Assembly (NCBI RefSeq): GCF_019711195.1
Contig: NZ_CP081299.1
Location: 2,666,001-2,730,000 of the forward strand
Direction: 5' to 3'
Source: Dyadobacter sp. NIV53
GTDB taxonomy: Bacteria > Bacteroidota > Bacteroidia > Cytophagales > Spirosomataceae
Length of the DNA stretch: 64,000 bases
Below the pieces are notes generated by a model. That model saw nothing but the letters and a program-made list of their open reading frames with translations, was not told the origin of the DNA and did not search any database. Numbering within the stretch: the stretch's first letter is position 1; every line of letters starts with the position of its first letter. Below, piece after piece: positions 9,650 to 18,092 of this stretch. A program made the position numbers and the translations under genes.

Positions 9650-9811
9650 CGTTTTTCAATTACCTGATAATTGGATAAAGATACTTTTAACGAATAAAAA
9701 TAAATAAACGTAAGAACTATTAATTTTACCTTTCAGGCTAAAAGCGCAATTGAAAATCCCGAATTCTTCACTGTGCCGGTTGCCTTGTCAAAATTCATTT
9801 TTTCTCTTAAT

Positions 9812-11062
9812 ATGATTCTTCACCTGAGTACTTTTCATTTGGAAGGAGGAGCCGGAGTTGCGGCCACACGCCTGCACCGGGCACTGCTTTATTCGGGAGA
9901 AGATTCTTACATGCTTATACCTGAAGTACAAAATCCGGAACAAGGAATAATTCCATTAGCCAATACCAAATGGAAATCCAGAATAAATTTCTTTCGTTTC
10001 GTTTCAGAAAGATTACAGTTTCTCCCTTTTGAAAAAGACAAAAGCGTGAGGTTTGCATTTTCACCAGCCGCTGCCGGTGCTGATATCAGTACTCATCCTC
10101 TTGTAATTGAAGCCGATATTATACATCTGCACTGGATCAACTTCGGGTTTCTTTCTATGGATTCTCTGGAAAAATTGTTTTCACTGGGTAAACCAATCGT
10201 CTGGACTTTACATGATATGTGGGCTTTTACCGGCGGTTGTCATTATAGCAGAGGCTGCGAAAACTATTTAATCCATTGTCAGTATTGTCCATATCTGGCA
10301 CAACCGGATGAATATGATATATCATTTTCTCAGTTTGAACAAAAAGCTGCTATTTACAAAACGGCCAAAATGGCTTTGGTTTCTCCCAGCAACTGGCTGA
10401 ACGATTTAACAAAAAAAGCAAAATTGACTAAAAACCTGCCGGCATTGAGTATTCCAAATTGCCTGGATACGGAGATATTTAAACCTAAAAGTAAAACTGA
10501 AATCAGAAAAGTGCTGAATTTGCCTATTGATAAAAATCTGATCCTTTTTGCCGGCGCTAATACCCAGGATCCAAGAAAGGGATTTGATTATTTTAAAGAA
10601 GCAATCAGGATAAGTAGTGCGTTATCAGAAAATATTGAAGTATTGATTTTTGGAAAATCTAATCCTGATAGTTTTGCTTCTTTTCCTGTTCCGGTTCATT
10701 ACCTGGGAAAAATTACGGAAACTGAACAAATGGTAAATGTCTATAATGCTGCTGATATGATCATTGTGCCCTCTTTGGAAGACAACTTACCTAATACAAT
10801 TATGGAGGCTATGGCCTGCGGCACTCCTGCGGTTGGATTTGCTACCGGGGGAATTCCTGAAATGATAGATCATCAGGAAACCGGTTACGTTGCCAAATTA
10901 AAATCTACAAATGCTTTATCAGAGGGAATTGAATGGATAATCCGGAATAATATAAATGGTGAAATTTCAGCAAAAGCGCGTAAAAAAGTAGAAGATTGTT
11001 ATGCCGAAAATGTTGTTACCGGACAATATTCGAAACTTTACAAATCGTTATTGGAAAAATAA
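9812..11062 (+). CDS. GT4 family glycosyltransferase
   Basis: This 416-aa GT-B glycosyltransferase begins MILHLSTFHLEGGAGVAATRL, where the GGAGVAA loop binds the acceptor side. It contains WTLHDMWAFTGGCHYS in the N-domain. The C-domain has the donor-binding PSLEDNLPNTIMEAMACGTP segment, in which the two glutamates are the E-x7-E pair. The GGCHYS...GCENY cysteines are common in Bacteroidota members. An in-frame GTG at 9773 would add 13 residues, but the ATG at 9812 matches the family N-terminus. It should add a sugar to the lipid-linked repeat unit on the cytoplasmic face. The sugar donor cannot be predicted. Confidence 0.88.
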   Translation: MILHLSTFHLEGGAGVAATRLHRALLYSGEDSYMLIPEVQNPEQGIIPLANTKWKSRINFFRFVSERLQFLPFEKDKSVRFAFSPAAAGADISTHPLVIEADIIHLHWINFGFLSMDSLEKLFSLGKPIVWTLHDMWAFTGGCHYSRGCENYLIHCQYCPYLAQPDEYDISFSQFEQKAAIYKTAKMALVSPSNWLNDLTKKAKLTKNLPALSIPNCLDTEIFKPKSKTEIRKVLNLPIDKNLILFAGANTQDPRKGFDYFKEAIRISSALSENIEVLIFGKSNPDSFASFPVPVHYLGKITETEQMVNVYNAADMIIVPSLEDNLPNTIMEAMACGTPAVGFATGGIPEMIDHQETGYVAKLKSTNALSEGIEWIIRNNINGEISAKARKKVEDCYAENVVTGQYSKLYKSLLEK

Positions 11063-11108
11063 TGTGCGTAGTATGTCTATATTCGTTACTTGATTTCCTC
11101 TTTTTATT

Positions 11109-12440
11109 ATGTCTGAAAATTCACAAAATGAATACAAAAGCAGTTTTGGCGATGCTGTGATCGAAACTTTGGTAGCATTTGCAAACTCAAAAGGCGGACA
11201 GGTATTTGTTGGCGTAGACGATGATGGAAAGCCCGTCAAAAACTTTTCTATTAAAGAGGAAACCGTTCAGCAATGGATAAATGAAATCAAAAATAAAACA
11301 CAGCCTTCTATCATTCCGGATGCAGAAACTATCGAAATAGACGGAAAAGAAATCGTTATTCTTTCTACAAAAGAATTTCCGGTTAAGCCGGTTTCATTTA
11401 AAGGACGTTATTATAAAAGGGTTCAAAACTCAAACCATCAATTGAATCTGAGTGAGATTTCTAATTTGCATCTCCACACTTTCAATACCAGTTGGGATAG
11501 TTATGCAACCAATGATTATACTTTGGAAACCATTTCATTAAGCAAAGTCAATGCATTTATTGAAAAATCGAATGCCTTTAAAGAGTTTCCTTTACAAGAT
11601 GACCCACTAACAGTTTTATATAAATTCGAACTTCTTAAAGAACCTCACATCACTAATGCCTGCCATTTGTTATTTTCTCAAAATGATGTTTTTCAGGCAA
11701 CCATTGAGCTTGGGCGATTTGCTACTCCGACTTCTATCAAAGATGGATTTACACTTCGTAGTGACCTATTCAGCGAAGTAGACGAAGTGATGAATTTTGT
11801 TAGAAAACATATTAATAAAGAATATATTATCACCGGAAATCTGCAACGTGAAGAGCGTTGGCAATACCCATTGAATGCGATAAGGGAAATAATTGTTAAT
11901 ATGATTGTTCATCGTGATTATATGCACTATGGGGATTCTTCTATTAAAATTTATGATGATCATATTGAATTTTTCAATCCCGGCTCCCTTCCTGAATCTA
12001 TATCCATTGAGCAATTAATGGATGGTAACTATACATCGCAAGCCAGAAATAAAAAAATAGCCTTTGTTTTTAAAGAAGCCGGAATTATTGAAAAATATGG
12101 ATCGGGCATAAAAAGAATAAAAAACAGCTTTATTGACTATGGCCTGGAAGTGCCCGGATTCGAAAATTTTCAGCACGGATTCAGAGTAATTGCTTTTTCA
12201 AAAACTGTGGAGAAAACTGTGGAGAAAACTGTGGAGAAAACTGTGGAGAAAACTGAAATTCAGATTTTAAACCTGATTAAAACTAACCCAAAGATAACAA
12301 CTAAAGCCATTCAGGAAACCACGGGATTAACCAGAAGAGGCATAGAATGGCAGATTCAAAAGTTAAAAGAGAGAAATATAATCGAAAGGGTTGGACCAGA
12401 TAAAGGAGGGTATTGGGAAGTGAAAACTGAAAAATTATAG
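11109..12440 (+). CDS. AlbA_2/Schlafen-type ATP-binding protein with C-terminal winged helix
   Basis: This 443-aa protein has an N-terminal AlbA_2 (Schlafen-like) domain, shown by EYKSSFGDAVIETLVAFANS and GGQVFVGVDDDG at residues 8-40. A middle ATP-binding region (formerly AAA_4) has REIIVNMIVHRDYMHYGDSS at about 263-282 and EKYGSGIKRIKN at about 332. A linker of four TVEK repeats leads to a C-terminal winged helix (LTRRGIEWQIQKLKERNIIE). Proteins of this build are predicted transcriptional regulators or helicase-like factors, and some sit in defence islands. It lies between two glycosyltransferase genes, 46 bp after the GT4 stop and 32 bp before the GT2 start. Its role in glycan synthesis is unclear. 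Confidence 0.82.
   Translation: MSENSQNEYKSSFGDAVIETLVAFANSKGGQVFVGVDDDGKPVKNFSIKEETVQQWINEIKNKTQPSIIPDAETIEIDGKEIVILSTKEFPVKPVSFKGRYYKRVQNSNHQLNLSEISNLHLHTFNTSWDSYATNDYTLETISLSKVNAFIEKSNAFKEFPLQDDPLTVLYKFELLKEPHITNACHLLFSQNDVFQATIELGRFATPTSIKDGFTLRSDLFSEVDEVMNFVRKHINKEYIITGNLQREERWQYPLNAIREIIVNMIVHRDYMHYGDSSIKIYDDHIEFFNPGSLPESISIEQLMDGNYTSQARNKKIAFVFKEAGIIEKYGSGIKRIKNSFIDYGLEVPGFENFQHGFRVIAFSKTVEKTVEKTVEKTVEKTEIQILNLIKTNPKITTKAIQETTGLTRRGIEWQIQKLKERNIIERVGPDKGGYWEVKTEKL
12204..12251 (+). repeat. 12-bp coding tandem repeat, four units (TVEK linker)
   Basis: ACTGTGGAGAAA is repeated four times without a single change inside the AlbA_2-protein gene and encodes (TVEK)4. Because the unit is a multiple of three, slippage would change linker length without breaking the frame. 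Confidence 0.95.
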
Positions 12441-12472
12441 CTATTGCTCTATCACTTTCTAAAATTGAAATT

Positions 12473-13243
12473 ATGCCCTTTCTCACCATAGTTACCATTA
12501 CCTACAACGCTGAAAAATATCTGGAAAGAACCTTGAAAAGTATTCAATCGGCACTTTTCAATACAACTAACTCTTCTGAAATTGAGTATTTGATCATTGA
12601 TGGTAATTCCCAGGACACCACATTAAAAATTGCAAAAGAATATTCTCAGATTATCACCAAAATTGTTTCCGAACCAGACAGCGGTTTATACGATGCTATG
12701 AACAAAGGCCTGGCTCTGGCAACAGGGAAATATGTTTGGTTTATGAATGCAGGGGATGAAATATTTGACAAAAATGTGGTTTCTAATCTCATACTCAGTT
12801 TTGAAACCAATGCTGATGTTTATTACAGCGATGCTATGCTGGTCAGGGAGGACAGTACTGAAGTGGGGCTCAGAAGTAAATTTACACCACACAGTTTACC
12901 GGAAAATTTAAAATGGCAGGATTTTGCGCTTGGAATGAAAGTTTGCCACCAGGCATTTATTGTAAAAAAAGCCATTACACCAATCTACGATATTACCAAT
13001 CTCAGTGCTGATATTGACTGGGAAATAACCTGCCTTAAAAAAGCAGACAAAATTCAGTTTCTTCATTTTACACTTTGCCGTTATCTGCTTGGTGGCATAT
13101 CAGTGAAAAATCACAAACGTTCATTAATCGACCGGTTAAAAGTTCTCAGAAAACATTTTGGACTTATACCTGCCATTTGGAACCATCTGTTTATTTTTTG
13201 GCGTGGTTTCCTGTTTGCCCGGTCCAATGGCAAATATTGGTAA
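12473..13243 (+). CDS. GT2 family glycosyltransferase
   Basis: This 256-aa GT-A enzyme opens MPFLTIVTITYNAEKYLERT, followed by the nucleotide-binding LIIDGNSQDTTL. The SEPDSGLYDAMNKGL segment is typical of WcaA-like GT2 proteins, and VWFMNAGDE contains the D-x-D-like metal site region. It has no membrane helix except a weak hydrophobic tail, so it is probably peripheral. It is the last glycan gene before the SusCD operon. It should transfer one sugar to the growing repeat unit. Donor and acceptor are unknown. Confidence 0.87.
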   Translation: MPFLTIVTITYNAEKYLERTLKSIQSALFNTTNSSEIEYLIIDGNSQDTTLKIAKEYSQIITKIVSEPDSGLYDAMNKGLALATGKYVWFMNAGDEIFDKNVVSNLILSFETNADVYYSDAMLVREDSTEVGLRSKFTPHSLPENLKWQDFALGMKVCHQAFIVKKAITPIYDITNLSADIDWEITCLKKADKIQFLHFTLCRYLLGGISVKNHKRSLIDRLKVLRKHFGLIPAIWNHLFIFWRGFLFARSNGKYW

Positions 13244-13391
13244 TTTACAATACTTTATAGGCGAATAGTATACTGGTTACTAACAAATATCCCTCTTTCT
13301 ATCCTAATATTTATTCTTCCGATAATTTAAATTCTGCAAAGAAATTCGCAGTTTAAAATTACATTCATTAGTAAAATTTCAATATAAATAT

Positions 13392-13421
13392 TTTGTTGCC
13401 ACAACAATAACCATATATTTG
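13392..13421 (+). promoter_or_regulatory. Bacteroidota-type promoter of the first SusCD operon
   Basis: TTTG at 13392-13395 and TATATTTG at 13414-13421 are separated by 18 bp, matching the -33/-7 consensus of the Bacteroidota sigma factor. The start of transcription should fall near 13428, giving a leader of about 30 bases before the ATG at 13457. Confidence 0.75.
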
Positions 13422-13456
13422 TTTTGAAGTTTTACAAAAAACAAAATCTAACTATT

Positions 13457-16400
13457 ATGAAAAAAGTTTTTCTACTAACTATTTTCAGTGTATTTGGTAT
13501 ATGGTTGTCATCATTTGGACAAAGTATACGTATTACCGGAAAAGTAACATCCCTGGAAGATGAATCCGTCCTAGCCGGGGCCACAGTACAGGAAAAGGGT
13601 TCTACCAATGGAACCCAGACGGACTCAGAAGGAAATTATACGATAACCATACCGTCTTCTGGTTCAACACTGGTTTTCAGTTTTGTAGGTATGATTGCAA
13701 AAGAAACTGCAGTAAAAAATCAAAGCGTGATAAACGTCCAGCTGGAAAGTGATCTGCGTAGTTTGAGCGAAGTAGTGGTCGTAGGATTTGGCACAAAAAT
13801 CAAAAGAGACCTTACAGGAAATATTGCCAGCATTAAAGGTTCTGAAATTCAGAATACACCAGTTCCAAACTTTAACCAGGCACTTCAGGGACGTGCAGCC
13901 GGAGTATTTGTGGAATCAAGCAGTGGTAAGGTTGGGGAAGGAGTAAAAGTGAGGATAAGAGGAACAGGCTCAATTAGCGCATCTAATGATCCTTTGTATG
14001 TAATCGATGGGATTCCGGTAAATTCTGCTGCCTTGTCAGGAGCGTCTACTTCCGGCACTTCACCAGCTCCGGCTGGTAATCCGTTAGCAGATATTAACTT
14101 CAATGACATTGAATCTTTCGAAATATTGAAAGATGCGTCTGCTGCCGCTATTTATGGTTCAAGGGCCGCAAATGGAGTTGTATTAATCACGACTAAAAAA
14201 GGGAAATCAGGCAAAACAAATCTTAGTGCCAATGTGCAATACGGATTTAACAAACCAACACACCTTAGAGGTTTTCTGGATGCAAAACAATATGTAGACC
14301 TGATCAGGGAAGCAGCTATTAATTCTGATGCAAGAGATGGTGTTACTTCAACAGATCCTGCTCAATATCCGGATTCGTGGCTTGAGTTTGCGGAAGGAAG
14401 GCTGGATCGCTATTCAGGAGGTACCGACTGGAAGACACAACAAACGAATACAAACTGGGAAAAGCTGGCATTTAATGATGCTTCTAAAACGAAAATCGTT
14501 GATATTAATGCATCGGGCGGAACGGACAAAACCCGTTTTTATGTCAGTTTAGGTTATAATGACCAGGATGGTATCCTTTTTGGAAATGATTTCAAAAGAA
14601 TTTCAGGCCGTATCAACCTGGAACAGGATATTACTCCAAGGTTAAAACTGGGGTTTAACATGGGCCTTTCCAGAACCGTTTCTAACAGGGTTGCAGCTGA
14701 CAATGAATTTTCAACACCAATGCAAATTGTAGCATTGTCGCCAATTACACCGCTGAGAAATGCAGACGGAGAATTGAACGACCGTCCTGTAACAACTTAT
14801 TACAATCCATTGATAGAACTTGATAATAAAAGGAACGTTACAACCGGATTCAGGAACATTGGAAGTACATTTTTATCATACAACATTGCAAAGGGCCTGA
14901 ATTTCAGAACGGAATTTGGATTTGATGTTCTGAATCAGGACGAAGATTTATTTTATGGGATTAAAACAGAAGTAGGCCAGTCTGTAAACGGTCAGGGGTC
15001 GTCCTATTTTTATCGCACTGTTAATTATAATACGAACAACTACTTTAACTATAATCTTACTAAGAACAAACATGTGATTGATTTCACAGCTGGTATGTCT
15101 TTTCAGGATTATAAAGACGACCGTAATTCTGTAACAGGCCAGGATTTTCCTGTAGATGATTTGAAAAAAATTGAAAGTGCAGGGAAAATTACGGCTGGTT
15201 ATTCTTCTTCTTCACAGTCATCATTTTTATCTTATTTCGGGCGTGCCAATTACAAGTTCGACAACCGCTATTTACTTTCATTAAGCGGAAGAGTAGATGG
15301 TTCTTCCAAGTTTGGTAAAGACAGCAAATACGGATTTTTTCCTGCGGCTTCTGCCGGATGGGTTCTTTCCGAAGAAGCATTTTTAGCAGCAAACAACGTT
15401 GTAAGTTTCCTGAAATTAAGAGGTAGCTGGGGTATTACTGGTAATGCCGATGGATTTGGGGATTTCAAACAACTTGGTTTATGGGGTGGTTCCAAATATG
15501 GCGGGACTTCCGGCCTGACACCAACACAATTGGCCAATCCGGACTTAAAATGGGAGAAATCGAACCAGGTTGATATAGGAATTGATTTTGGATTTTTCAA
15601 AAATCGTCTTTCGGGAGAAATTGATTATTATGTAAAAGACACAAAAGATCTGATTTATAATGTACCCGTTCCTGGAACTTCCGGTTTTACAACACAAACT
15701 GTCAACATAGGTTCTATGCAGAATAAGGGTTTAGAGTTTGTATTAAATTCTAATAACATTGTGGGAAGTGCTTTTACGTGGAATACCAGTTTTAATCTTT
15801 CTAAAAACATAAACAAACTGACCAAGCTTGACGGAGAAAATCAACTGATTCCTGGCAACGATGGCCGGTTTATGAACTCTCTTATTGTAGGTGAATCAAT
15901 TGGTGTATTCTACGGGCCAAAATATGCAGGTGTTGATCAGGCAAATGGTGATGCGCTTTATTATACCCAGAATAATGAAACTACCAACGATTACAATGCC
16001 GCTGGAAACTTTGTTGTAGGAAATCCAAATCCGGACTGGATTGGTGGAATTACTAACAATATTGGTTATAAAGGATTAGAATTAAGCGTTCTGTTCCAGG
16101 GTGTTTTTGGCAATCAGGTAACAAATGGTGGAGGCGGATTTATGACTGCCAGTTTTGACTGGTTTGATAACCAGACTAAAGAAACTTTGAACAGATGGCA
16201 AAAACCAGGTGATATTACAAGCGAGCCTCAACTCAGACTTTCAGGAGCAAATGGTACCGGTGCTTCAAGCAGATATGTATATGACGCATCTTATGTTCGT
16301 CTTAAAAATATTACACTTAGCTATAAACTGCCTCAGGCTATTTTAAAGAAAGCCAAACTAAGCACAGTCCGCTTGTATGTAACCGCCGTAAACCTGCTAA

Positions 16401-16534
16401 CATTTACAGATTATCCTGGCTGGGATCCTGAGGTAAATGCAGACTACCGTGCAGGTAACAGAAATCAGGGTGGTGATTTTTATTCTGCTCCCCAAATCAA
16501 ATCTGTAACATTTGGTGTTAACCTGGGTCTATAA
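13457..16534 (+). CDS. SusC/RagA-family TonB-linked outer-membrane transporter
   Basis: This 1025-aa receptor imports ligands handed over by its SusD partner, using TonB energy. After a signal peptide (about residues 1-22, ending near FGQS) comes a CarboxypepD-regulatory-like domain (ITGKVTSLEDESVLAGATV, about 24-100). Then comes the plug with LQGRAAGVFVES, RIRGTGSI and DPLYVIDGIPV (about 125-240), and a beta-barrel to the C-terminus ending VTFGVNLGL. I chose the ATG at 13457 because it begins the signal peptide. An upstream in-frame TTG at 13424 is only 3 bases beyond the -7 element. susD follows after 69 bp. No glycoside hydrolase is adjacent, so the substrate is not predictable. Confidence 0.93.
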   Translation: MKKVFLLTIFSVFGIWLSSFGQSIRITGKVTSLEDESVLAGATVQEKGSTNGTQTDSEGNYTITIPSSGSTLVFSFVGMIAKETAVKNQSVINVQLESDLRSLSEVVVVGFGTKIKRDLTGNIASIKGSEIQNTPVPNFNQALQGRAAGVFVESSSGKVGEGVKVRIRGTGSISASNDPLYVIDGIPVNSAALSGASTSGTSPAPAGNPLADINFNDIESFEILKDASAAAIYGSRAANGVVLITTKKGKSGKTNLSANVQYGFNKPTHLRGFLDAKQYVDLIREAAINSDARDGVTSTDPAQYPDSWLEFAEGRLDRYSGGTDWKTQQTNTNWEKLAFNDASKTKIVDINASGGTDKTRFYVSLGYNDQDGILFGNDFKRISGRINLEQDITPRLKLGFNMGLSRTVSNRVAADNEFSTPMQIVALSPITPLRNADGELNDRPVTTYYNPLIELDNKRNVTTGFRNIGSTFLSYNIAKGLNFRTEFGFDVLNQDEDLFYGIKTEVGQSVNGQGSSYFYRTVNYNTNNYFNYNLTKNKHVIDFTAGMSFQDYKDDRNSVTGQDFPVDDLKKIESAGKITAGYSSSSQSSFLSYFGRANYKFDNRYLLSLSGRVDGSSKFGKDSKYGFFPAASAGWVLSEEAFLAANNVVSFLKLRGSWGITGNADGFGDFKQLGLWGGSKYGGTSGLTPTQLANPDLKWEKSNQVDIGIDFGFFKNRLSGEIDYYVKDTKDLIYNVPVPGTSGFTTQTVNIGSMQNKGLEFVLNSNNIVGSAFTWNTSFNLSKNINKLTKLDGENQLIPGNDGRFMNSLIVGESIGVFYGPKYAGVDQANGDALYYTQNNETTNDYNAAGNFVVGNPNPDWIGGITNNIGYKGLELSVLFQGVFGNQVTNGGGGFMTASFDWFDNQTKETLNRWQKPGDITSEPQLRLSGANGTGASSRYVYDASYVRLKNITLSYKLPQAILKKAKLSTVRLYVTAVNLLTFTDYPGWDPEVNADYRAGNRNQGGDFYSAPQIKSVTFGVNLGL

Positions 16535-16603
16535 TTCAAGCAAAAACGATTCATCTCCACTCGTCCGGACGATGATTTCTAATCCATAAAAAAATATTAG
16601 ATT

Positions 16604-17944
16604 ATGAAAAGATATAATTCACTCATACTGGCATCCGTGCTTCTAATTTCGTCCTGCAGCAGTAAACTTGACCTGGTACCACAACAGGAAATTGAAGGAG
16701 AAATTGCATTAAGTTCAGATACCAATATTAAGAGAGTCCTTGGTGGCGCTTACGATGCAATAAGCAGTTCTTATGTATTGGGAGGTGACATAGCCCTGTT
16801 TTCAGAATTACTTGCTTCTAATGACGAAATTGCTTGGGAAGGCACCTATAATCAGCCCCGGGAAATTTATACCAAAAAGATATTGGTTACCAACAGTTAC
16901 GTAAGAGATATGTGGCTTGACTCTTACAAAACGATCAATATCAGTAATAATATTTTAGGGGCAATCGATAAGGTAAACGAGGATGATCAGGACCGTGTAA
17001 AAGGAGAAGCATTGATGCTAAGGGCAATTACTTACTTTGAGTTGGCTCAATTATTTTGCCTGCCTTACAGTGATGGTGCAGCTGCAACCAATCCGGGATT
17101 GCCTATCGTATTAACCCCAACCACGGTTATTGAAGCAGGAACGAAAGTAACCCGCAGTACCTTGGAAGCAACTTATGCCCAAATACTTGCAGATGCAACG
17201 GAGGCGGAAGGATTGTTACCGGAAACCAACGGAATATTTTTATCACAAATTGCCGCTAATGCATATCTGTCACGTATTTACCTGCAAATGACAAATTACA
17301 GTAAAGCACTTGAAGCATCTAACAAAGCTATTGGGCTTGCGGCAACAAATGGTATAACCCTTACCAGCACTTATGCCGCGGCATTTAACAACGCAACTAA
17401 TAGCAGCGAAGATATATTTGATATCCAGGTATCTGATCAGGATGGTGATAATGACATGCAGCTGTTTTGGTCAATTCCAGCTTATGGCGGACGCGATGGA
17501 GACGTTTCTATTCAGGATAAACATCTGGCATTATATGAAGCCAATGATGCAAGATTAAAACTATTCTATGAAGGTGCAGGCTCTATCAGAAGTGGCAAAT
17601 GGATGTTGCAGTACAGAAATATCCCGGTTATCCGTCTGGCCGAATTATATTTGACAAGAGCAGAATGCAACCTGAGACTTAGTTCTCAAACTGGTGCAAC
17701 ACCTGCGGCTGATTTAAACTTGATACGTAGAAGAGCCGGACTGGCAGCAATTACGACTCCTACTTTGCCCATCATACTAAAAGAACGCAAACTGGAACTG
17801 GCACATGAAGGCCAGGCAATTCAGGACTTGAAACGTCTTAAAGGAACGACAGACGGCCTTGAATATAATTCAACTAAACTCGTTCTGCCAATTCCACAAA
17901 GAGAAGTAGATGCTTCCGGTATTGCTCAGAACAGCGGATATTGA
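16604..17944 (+). CDS. SusD/RagB-family surface lipoprotein
   Basis: This 446-aa lipoprotein has the signal MKRYNSLILASVLLISSC with the lipobox Cys at residue 18. The SusD core includes RVKGEALMLRAITYFELAQLF (TPR-like helix, about 126-146). The C-terminal half has YRNIPVIRLAELYLTRAEC and ILKERKLELAHEGQAIQDLK, classic RagB/SusD signatures. It should cap the SusC transporter encoded 69 bp upstream and bind the ligand at the cell surface. The terminator that follows its stop is now split by the insertion sequence. At 446 aa it is on the short side for the family. Confidence 0.93.
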   Translation: MKRYNSLILASVLLISSCSSKLDLVPQQEIEGEIALSSDTNIKRVLGGAYDAISSSYVLGGDIALFSELLASNDEIAWEGTYNQPREIYTKKILVTNSYVRDMWLDSYKTINISNNILGAIDKVNEDDQDRVKGEALMLRAITYFELAQLFCLPYSDGAAATNPGLPIVLTPTTVIEAGTKVTRSTLEATYAQILADATEAEGLLPETNGIFLSQIAANAYLSRIYLQMTNYSKALEASNKAIGLAATNGITLTSTYAAAFNNATNSSEDIFDIQVSDQDGDNDMQLFWSIPAYGGRDGDVSIQDKHLALYEANDARLKLFYEGAGSIRSGKWMLQYRNIPVIRLAELYLTRAECNLRLSSQTGATPAADLNLIRRRAGLAAITTPTLPIILKERKLELAHEGQAIQDLKRLKGTTDGLEYNSTKLVLPIPQREVDASGIAQNSGY

Positions 17945-17975
17945 TTTAAAATTTATTCATTACAAAAAAACACTC

Positions 17976-17985
17976 CTGGTTATGG
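17976..17985. repeat. target-site duplication, left copy (CTGGTTATGG)
   Basis: These ten bases directly before the left inverted repeat of the insertion sequence recur exactly at 19706-19715. They comprise the loop of the ancestral terminator plus one closing base pair. Confidence 0.88.
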
Positions 17986-18000
17986 AGGGTACTGAAAAAG
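17986..18000 (+). repeat. IS left terminal inverted repeat
   Basis: AGGGTACTGAAAAAG matches the complement of 19691-19705 at 14 of 15 positions. The single difference is at the fifth base. Confidence 0.9.
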
Positions 18001-18022
18001 TCCTCTTGTATCTGAGTCAGAG

Positions 18023-18058
18023 AAAGGAGTAGGAAATTAAGTTTTTCTGCTCCTTTTT
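18023..18058 (+). terminator. hairpin with T tract inside the IS, upstream of the transposase
   Basis: AAAGGAG at 18023-18029 pairs with CTCCTTT at 18050-18056, followed by a T run to 18058. It would stop transcripts entering from the upstream operon, a common protective arrangement in insertion sequences. The stem is short and the loop is long. Confidence 0.45.
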
Positions 18059-18092
18059 TGGTATCTTAAGGTGGATTTAGAAAGGGATTCAG

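Noticed and set aside
13424..13456. upstream TTG start for the first SusC
   Set aside because: It lies only 3 bases beyond the -7 element, before or at the predicted transcription start, and would put a charged stretch ahead of a standard signal peptide.
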